From Parasponia andersonii (taxonomy: Eukaryota > Streptophyta > Magnoliopsida > Rosales > Cannabaceae), in assembly GCA_002914805.1 (NCBI GenBank), contig JXTB01000501.1, positions 205,019 through 269,018 of the forward strand: DNA of 64,000 nucleotides, given 5' to 3'. The notes under the pieces were generated by a model, which had not been told where the DNA came from, searched no databases, and worked only from the letters and a program-made list of their open reading frames with translations. The position numbers and the translations under genes were made by a program. Each line of letters begins with the position of its first letter. Within the stretch, counting starts at the first letter, position 1. Positions 56,601-64,000 of this stretch are shown one piece after another.

Positions 56601-58219
56601 AACAGTGTAATAGAGTCAGCGATTCTAGAGATCATTTTATTAGGGCGAACCAAATGATCCGTAATACTGAAAAAGTGGAGGAAACCCAAGGAGCATAAAC
56701 TAATTTTATCTAGGGTTGTGTTAAGTGGTTGGAAAGCTACTACTAATTCTATTAGTTTTGCATTTCAGAGATCGAAGGCAGTGTGGTTAGCAGTTTAAAA
56801 TGTTTCAGAGAACTCAATAACTACATGATTTTAATATGCCATGTATGCCATGTATGTATACATCAATCTTTTTTCAAGAAGAACACCTAGCTAGTTTCAG
56901 TCAGCAATAATTTATCCTCTTTTTTGTTACTGACTATACTGCGTTGCGTGGGAATTTGTTTCTTAAACACAATCAAGTGAAATTCTTGCCCTGCAAACTT
57001 TTTGCTCTGAGAAAGCTTTCTAGAAAATTCTCTAATGATTGGAATCACCTTGAAATTTATCCTTAAATTTCTTGGTTACTGATTGAATTTCACAGTCACT
57101 TTCTAAGACTGCTATGGCCGAATTTTTTTTCTCTATAGTTTGGCTACTCTCACAGGAGGTGGCCAAATTTTTTTAAAGCCACCTCCCCATGATAGAGGTG
57201 GTCTGTTTAATTATTGTTGCAGTTAATTAGACTTGGAGGTTTTTACACTCAAAAGGTCTACTAATAGTTCCATGATAATAACCATTCATAACTTTTAACA
57301 AAACCAACTCTCAATATCATGTCACCTATCTAAATGTATTTAAAAAAAAATTCTAATTAAAATGCCCAAATCTTCTTATCTCTAAACCATGGTCCATGGC
57401 TACTACAAGCTTCTTCGCCAAACTCGTCAACAAATCTTATCAAGATTGAAGTCAGAAATGAGTCAATGTCATCAAATCTAATTTGTTTGACCTCACATAT
57501 ATGGGTTTTTCAACTGTAGTTGAATTACCCAAATTTTCTTTTCTCTGAATCATAACTACTCCAAGCTTCTTCTCTAACTTTAACCAGAAATCTTCATTGT
57601 GGTCGTAGTCAAAGGAGTTGGGTCGTTATCATCAGATCTTGTTTTATATTCGACCGTGGTCTAAATATATACTTCATCCATGGTCATGTTGTTTTCAATC
57701 GAGGTCGAATTTTTACTGGATGATGGGGAGTGGGGCTAAGTTTGACTTCCAATTTTTTGGTTAAAACAATGTTGATTTTGGTACATGAGTGAAGCAACAA
57801 ATGGTCAAAATTCTCATTGCAACTCTTACATAAGACACACCAAAAAGGGACAACGCAGCATAGCGCCCTCTCCTTTGCCATTTATCGAATATTCCTATTT
57901 CGAAGAAGTTGGATTCCAAGCAAAAAAAACCTTGAACTTTCGCGAAATTATTTTTGCCATTTATCAAATGTGCTGGTGCTTATAGCCTATGCCTAGGCAA
58001 CATGTACTTGCTAGGCATGTGCTTGTTAACACTAGCCACACATGTGAGGGTATGGAGCTTGAGAAGTTCTAAATTCATTAAAAATTAAATTATGTACATT
58101 AAATTTCTTATTTATCTCACAAAAGAATTGTGTTATTCTTTTATTTTATTTTTACCTTTTACATTAGTTATACTCCAAAAATACCCTTTTATTATGTACA
58201 TTATTCGTATGCCAAATGG
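56601..58219. other. Intergenic, with an old direct repeat
   Basis: About 57390-57520 and 57540-57670 look like two diverged direct units (CTAC.(A/C)CAAGCTTCTTC..., CATCA.ATCT.(A/G)TTT..., TTCGACC/TTTGACC). 57130-57210 has an inverted GGAGGTGGC...GCCACCTCC pair. No gene is recognised; the overlapping open frames at 57684-57985 have no known domain. Confidence 0.45.
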
Positions 58220-58610
58220 ATACATAACATGTAATATCACTAGACCTCACTCAAAAGTACAAGCTTGAAGGTACTTTTTAGGATCACAGACCATTACTTA
58301 AATACTCATACTCTTTCTAGAATATACCCGATGTGGAACTTGGAAGGCTGCCACAGATTGGTATCGTGGTGAATGAGGACCCCGCCTATAGGAATTATGT
58401 GTAGGTTTGTGGACCTCCTAGTAAGAATGCTAGGCCCCTAACAGGGGAATATTGTAACACTCTAAGTCATACATCGGGTATATTTTGGAAAGATTATAAG
58501 TATTTAAGTAGTCTTCCGTGAGCCTAAAAGTATTTTTAAACTAGCATTTTTGGGTGAGACTTAGTGGTATTACATTAGAACATACCCGATATAAGACTTA
58601 GAGTGTTACA
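58220..58610. mobile_element. TRIM-like or foldback element with PBS-like and PPT-like sites
   Basis: The right repeat (58453-58610) starts TGTAACACTCTAAGTC and ends with its exact inverse GACTTAGAGTGTTACA, a 16-bp inverted end pair. Its central part is present in inverse orientation at about 58226-58351 (for example CACTAGACCTCACTCAAAAG and TACTTTTTAGGATCACAGACC). Between them, 58358 on reads TTGGTATCGTGGTGAATGAGGA, similar to a tRNA-Met PBS, and 58430-58452 has GGCCCCTAACAGGGGAATAT, similar to a polypurine tract before an LTR. No coding capacity. It could be a miniature LTR element with one rearranged LTR, or a foldback transposon. Confidence 0.6.
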
Positions 58611-59343
58611 TAGCAGAAATAGTATCCATAGCTAAAAAACAAGTAAAAAGAGGAAAGGTTTATGCGGAGAAAAGAAAAACAAGCAAATGTTATTATCATA
58701 CCAAACTTTATATGTCCAAGCCATGCTTCTTCAGGGTTATTGCTCAAGCCGTTATTGCTATGTTGTAATATGTTGAGAGTAGCATTTTTTTAACTAAGAA
58801 ATTATTGTATTTTTCAAGGTGCAACCCTGGATTCACAGAATGAAATTAAAATGTCTATTGAAAGCATAACGGAATATAATTTGGAAAGAAATATAAACGA
58901 AGTGTAATTATTTAGTTAAAACTCATAATCAATTGGTGGAATGAATTGAAATAAAAATCGTATTGGCAAAAATACTACCCTTAGTTTTATATGTTTTCAT
59001 AGGGGATAAAAGAAAAAGAAAATATTAGGTATTTTCAAATTTGAGCTAGGATGGAAAGCTTCGGTCTCCCTTAGATGGTAGGAAGGAACGAATTCCCAAA
59101 TGAATGGTAATTTCTTTTTAAGTATAAACTTAGATAGTAGAAAGGAACAGATTCCCAAATGAATGGTGATTCCTTCTTAAGTGTAAACTAAACTATATGA
59201 ATAGGCCTTTTACTGGATGATCGCTCCCTCAAAGTAAATATGTACCAATTCATAAGTTTATGTTAGATTAGAAGAAAGCATATTTCATCTTGCTAAATAG
59301 GGCAAAAACTCAAAATAGTCTTTAGAGAGTGATAACATAGGTG
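58611..59343. other. Intergenic with a 59-bp tandem duplication
   Basis: 59071-59187 holds two units (TTAGATGGTAGGAAGGAAC and TTAGATAGTAGAAAGGAAC starts at 59071 and 59130), each with ATTCCCAAATGAATGGT. No gene seen. Confidence 0.55.
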
Positions 59344-59348
59344 CACAT

Positions 59349-61679
59349 TGTCACGGCTAGAAATCCGAAGTCATGATTTTTAGTAATTTTTAAATAAAAA
59401 TATAAGTAAACAGAAAATTTGTCAAATGTAGGAGAAATCAAGTACTTGGACTGTAACATTCCAGTCCTCAAACACTATAAGTTTCATAAAAAAGAAACCT
59501 CTCATTAGTTTAAATTACATAAAGAAAATATCCAATAAAATTTGTATAAGATGAGTTAAATAAAATTTGGAATCCGATTGCCTAAAAACAGTTTACAAGA
59601 TAAATCATAATTCCAAGTATTTATACATTATGAAAATATGCTCATATGAAACTATAATGTTCCAATTATACATTAAATCCTCAAATAATGGTAAAATTAC
59701 CCTCCTACATCTACTTGATAGATACACTAAACTTGGCTAAATAATTAGGCATGAAAAAGGATTAGGACAAGATATAAAAACCAACCAAAGAAGAGGAATA
59801 GAATATGAGCATAAGCTAAGTGATTTGCCTAGTCACGAAGACTATCTCATTTAGTCAACACTTAAAAGGGAGGGAAAGTAAGAAGAGTGAACATAAAACA
59901 CCTAGTAGGTTACCCAATTATCTTTTTAGAAAAACTTCTTTTAACTGAAAATACCAACATGATTAGTTGTTCTAAAAACAAGTTTATATACATTGAGCAA
60001 CAAAAGAATTTATCAAAACTGTGATCAAAGTCATAAATAAAATATGTTCAGAATCATAATCAAACACTGAAATCCAAGGTCATAGTACAAAACTACGTAG
60101 AAAATCCATAGTGAAAACTATATCAAAAACCCACAGTCAAAAGTAATAGTGAATATGACATAAATCAACCTATTCCCATAAGTTCACATCTTCTCATCAT
60201 GAAAACTAAGATACTGGCATTATGTGTACCATACAACTCGTCTTACACTAAAACTCATACTTAGAGGAGACACTTATATGTTACCTACCAAACCTAGAGA
60301 GGCAACTATATTACCTACGTCTACCAAAATATAAGGTACTCAGAAAAAAAAACCCTATTCGGATTTACAGACTCTATACTGATGGTGGGGTACAGAGTAC
60401 TACTTGTAAACTCATGATGCTAACGCAGTGCTCATGCACGATCCTATGACACGTGCAATTTGAAAGAATTTACAAATAACTATGTAGTGGTAGTGACATC
60501 CTAAATATGCTATATTTTTGTTTCTAAAAACTATTTTGTGTCTTAAAAATTTTATTATATTTTGAACATCCTAAAAATACAAAACTTGCACAAAATCATC
60601 TATAATCCATTTAGAGTAATTTACAATATCTTATTATGTCACAATATATCAAAACAATAGCCCAAAATAGTCCATTTCAATAATATCTACAAAATCCAAA
60701 GTTTCACAACATAATCTAATTTTGATAAGATAAGGTAATTGGATCCCCTATCTCAACAAGAGTGCAAGGCGATCGCTGGGAGAGGTGGGAAGTTGAACCT
60801 TCGATTGCTCACTTTGAAATGTCATTTTTCTAACAGAGTCTCGAACGACAATTCTAAGGCCATGAGCGTATCCCGAATGATCAAAATAGCTAGAATAGCT
60901 ATATAATTTGACCTATTTGGCTCGAGACTGAAACCTGACCACTGGCATGCAAGATATGGTAGAATCATGGCCGTTTGATTTTAATTTCTGTGTCCGGTAA
61001 TAACATGGTCAATATATATATCAAACTTCATATTTTTACGAGTACATTCCAAAAATAATATTTATTTAACAAGCTTACAGTCGGATTAAAACTTGACTAT
61101 ACAAACACAAAACTCAAATCTACCTAATATAGTCGAATTCAAACGAGGGAAGATGGAGGCACGAGACCCATACTAGTCGAAGCCTTGTATCGAGATGAGT
61201 TGAACGCGACCGGTTTCGGTCTTGGCATCGCTAGCAGTTAAAAGCTTACTAAAGCTTCAACTCGCCAGCACTAGTGATAAAGGCAGCGATGAGTGGCGAG
61301 CTTCCAGCTATGAGGGGTTTTCAGGGGCACTGGTCAGTTTTGGGCTGGTGGAGTCTCCTGAAAATGGCTAGAGGGCCTTCGTCTAGAAGCAGTTGTGGGT
61401 GTTGCATTTCGTCGCGAGTGAAGAGAGAGAAGGGAAGGAAGGGGAGTAGAGGGGCCACGTGGCCCCGGCTAAATGGGCAGTGCAGGTTTTTAAAATTACA
61501 CTTTTGCTAATGACTTTTAAAATCTCTTTCAATTAAGTCCTTCAAAATTGTGAAACAACCCTGGATTTCAAAAATTTATTACACCTAAGACCGAATTTGA
61601 ATTTAATTAATTTTTACCATTTTTAAGTCCAGAAATAGCAAAAGACCCTTATACTCTTGATAAAATACACGATTTTACA
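59349..61679 (-). mobile_element. Solo LTR, Ty3-type, 2331 bp, minus strand
   Basis: On the minus strand it starts TGTAAAATCGTG at 61679 and ends CCGTGACA at 59349. It is flanked by a perfect 5-bp duplication, CACAT (59344-59348 and 61680-61684). Length and ends match the solo LTR at 10815-13141 within a few bases. The GC-rich patch (61250-61460) again lies about 230-430 bp from the start. No internal domain is present. The open frame at 61274-61510 is part of the patch. Confidence 0.9.
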
Positions 61680-61849
61680 CACATAGGACTTTAGCCGCTA
61701 GCATGCTAAAGGTATTATTTTCTTGTCTCCCTTGCCTTGTAAATGAGTGAGGTATTTTGTTTACATACATCTACTATTTTTTCTTCTTTTCTTTTGAACA
61801 AATTCTTGTTTGTTGTCTGGCTACTGCTTATATAATCTGTTACGTTTTC

Positions 61850-62530
61850 TTCCTCAACATGCTAGTTGATTGCCTTTATTTTTTTCAAAGTATTGGCATA
61901 CTCAGTTTGCATGTGGCCATACCCCTCACCTTCCCTACATTGAATCCCTTACTTTTTATTAGAATCGGATTTAGAAGAGGGCTTACCCTTGCTAGAATTG
62001 TCAGGGTTTGACTTTTCACTCATCTTCTTCAAGAACTTGTTGAAGTTCTTTGTTAGTAAGGCAAACTCGTCACTCTCTTCTTTATCTTCCTTATTTGTTG
62101 GTTTAGATGTAGCCTTTAATGCGATGGATTTCTCTCTTTTTTTTTCTGCTTATTGTTCATCTCATAAGTCTGAAGAGACCCCATCAGCTCCTCAACTTTA
62201 ACGGTGTCAAGGTTTTTGCTCTCTTCTATTGCCATGAGTTTTGGTTGAAACCTGTCAACCAATGATCAGAAAATTTTTCTAATCATCTTTGTATTTGAAA
62301 ATCATTTTCTAAGAGCAAAAACTTCATTAGAGATATCATAAAGCTTAGTAAAGTATTAGATAATGTTTCGTCCTCTCTCATTCTCAATTCCTCAAATTTA
62401 GAAGTCAATTTGATTAATTTGGTTCTTTTTATATAACCAGAACTCTCAAAATGTATTTGCAAAATATCCCACACTTCTTTTGTAGATTAAGAATTAGTAA
62501 TCATTTTAATTCTATGATGTTCTGATATAT
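61850..62530 (-). pseudogene. Copia gag (UBN2-type) remnant
   Basis: On the minus strand from about 62500: STKEVWDILQIHFESSGYIK-like sequence, LTSKFEELRMREDETLSN and a basic linker (about 62150-62000). About 61945-61880 is a zinc-knuckle region CREGEGYGHMQTEYANTLKK, in which two of four ligands are lost (Cys to Gly, Cys to Tyr). A stop precedes the knuckle at about 61950. No protease, integrase or RT is seen next to it; 61685-61849 is AT-rich and unassigned. Confidence 0.72.
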
Positions 62531-63643
62531 TAGGGTTTATTTGCAAAGAGAAGCATGCGTAAGGGGCTGGTTTGCTTGCTCGAGGTATAAGCAAGTGTCA
62601 GATGGCTTGTCAACGAGTCCCAGTGTAGTCAGCTAATGGCAATTGTTACCAGAAACCTATGTTGGGAAGGTTAATTTATGCAATGATGGTGAATAACACC
62701 CAATGATCATTCGAGGTGATCGAAAAAGTGATAAGGAGAACCTAATAGACTAGACGAGTGAATCATAGATCTTACAAGTGCGAGAGAAGGATTTTATTAT
62801 GACACTACTTTAAATGATTGAAGAGCAAGCTGAAAGCCTCAAACCAATGCTCGATGAGTGAGGTGGTGTGGAGCCTGGTCAGGGAGATAGTGAATTCTTT
62901 TCAAACGGCATGGAAGCTCTCAAAGCTCAATAAGCATACCTCGAAGGGAGGAACTTGTAGAGGCACTAAAGGATTATGTCAACGAGATTCAAAGGGACCG
63001 TTAGTGACGATGGAAGATTTTCGTGAATCAACTGAAGCAATATGGATAGAAATTATGGAGTTAGGCGTTAAACTCAACCTTACCATTTGAGCTCTACCGG
63101 AGAACCAACGCATGGCAGCACTAGGGTGTGGAACATATATACAAGGATCACAATGTCTATGTCTAGCCTTTATGGGGATCTATAAATGCCACTATATTAA
63201 AACTATTTATCTTAGTGTACACAACTAAACTACCATTAAAAGTATCATCAAAACTACCTTTCCATGAAAATAAACAAGCTTCACGTATTGTTTATAAATT
63301 ATCACAAGATATTCTTTTTAAAATAATGTACTTAATTGTAGTTAATTATATAAGACTCAGTTGCTTAAAAGGAAAAAAAAAAAAAACAAAAGAAGTCTAC
63401 ACATTTAAAATATTCTAATAGTTGTATTTATTCAAGACAAAAGAATCTTGGAACGAACACATACATTTGCATAAAAATTACTAAAAGTCGTATAAAATTA
63501 AATGAGATGGGGGAAAGAAATAAAGAGCCTACTAACTTATAAATTATGTCGTGTATATAGATAAAAATAAATAAATTCCTTAAAAAAACAAAAATACTTT
63601 TATTCATTCCAATAATCTTATAATAATTCTACTATAGAGTTTG
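62531..63643. other. Unassigned; possible retroelement leader debris
   Basis: 62550-63130 is more GC-balanced than its flanks. It contains a 90-residue open frame at 62818-63090 (+) with no domain I recognise. 63180-63643 is AT-rich with an A tract (63372-63387). Nothing here is supported as a gene. Confidence 0.4.
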
Positions 63644-64000
63644 TGTAAAAACCCGGAATTTTCGAGGGCAATTTGGACATTTTACCAATTTTTCGGATAA
63701 AATATTGTGGGGACTAGTTTGAAAAAGTTTTGTTCAGATGGACTAAATTGCAAATTTTGGGGGACTAGATTGATAGAGATTTGAAATTTTGGGGACTTAT
63801 GTGCAATTTTTGAAAAATTGCACAGCCCAATAAAGAGGGGCCACGTGCACATCTTCCTCCCCCTCTCTCTCTCTCTTCTCTCTCCTCCCTCCCCTGAAAC
63901 CTCTCTTTCTCTCTCCTCTCTTCTCTCTCTCGGTCGATCTCCCGCAGAGCCGCCGCCAGCCGCCGTCCGGGCCGCCCACTGACCGGTGTCGCTTCGGCTC
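63644..64000 (+). mobile_element. Start of another Ty3-type LTR, running off the window
   Basis: TGTAAAAACCCGGAATTTTC at 63644 resembles the other LTR starts. It is followed at about 200 bp by a GC- and CT-rich patch (63838-64000, TCTCTCTCTCTC then GCCGCCGCCAGCC), as in the others. The right end is outside the window. The minus-strand open frame at 63797-63979 is Arg/Gly-rich translation of this patch, not a gene. Confidence 0.6.

Noticed and set aside
62818..63090. 90-codon open frame, possible gene
   Set aside because: No recognisable domain, no supporting splice or promoter context; surrounded by retroelement debris.

Overview
This window is nuclear DNA from a flowering plant, most likely a eudicot. 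Evidence for this: spliced genes with GT-AG introns, plant-only gene families (CAR C2-domain protein, soluble sulfotransferase, Bet v 1/MLP protein, CYP97-type cytochrome P450), an AT-rich background, and dense nested plant transposons. I cannot name the species. A Rosales-like genome would fit, but nothing here proves it. There is one assembly gap of Ns (24838-25281).

Only three host genes look intact. They are a three-exon CAR-family C2 protein (15954-17242, +), an intronless cytosolic sulfotransferase (18328-19326, -; convergent with the CAR gene) and a two-exon Bet v 1/MLP-like gene (27999-29026, -). A fourth host locus, 23802-24195 (-), holds two neighbouring exons of a CYP97A-like carotenoid hydroxylase and is probably a remnant. 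The three intact genes are not obviously linked in function.

The rest is transposon strata. 1-2010: decayed Helitron helicase followed by an RPA-like OB-fold gene, cut by a CACTA (En/Spm) terminus exactly at 2011. 2011 to about 9600: degenerate CACTA element with tnp2 transposase and a second transposase-type gene; right end not found. 10527-13218: foldback MITE (Mutator-like) split by a complete 2.3-kb Ty3-type solo LTR. 20780-22190: candidate LTR piece and a CACTA end. 25282-27762: another LTR of the Ty3 family beside the gap. 29640-31305: LINE scraps and a hAT-like element with an 8-bp target duplication. 31763-34774: non-autonomous CACTA element carrying a nested 1.8-kb Copia-type solo LTR. 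34778-43890: two L1-type LINEs of one family, tail to tail. 45118-46142: a second, inverted copy of the same CACTA family. 47434-54081: Ty3/gypsy element with a duplicated LTR segment and a large internal deletion. 58220-58610: TRIM-like or foldback element. 59349-61679: second complete solo LTR (minus). 61850-62530: Copia gag remnant. 63644-64000: start of another LTR.

I found no new gene system. The most informative structures are the exactly delimited nested insertions with matching target-site duplications (five solid cases), the LINE inverted repeat able to form long hairpin RNA, and two CACTA copies sharing non-transposase internal sequence. All percent identities and alignments were judged by eye.
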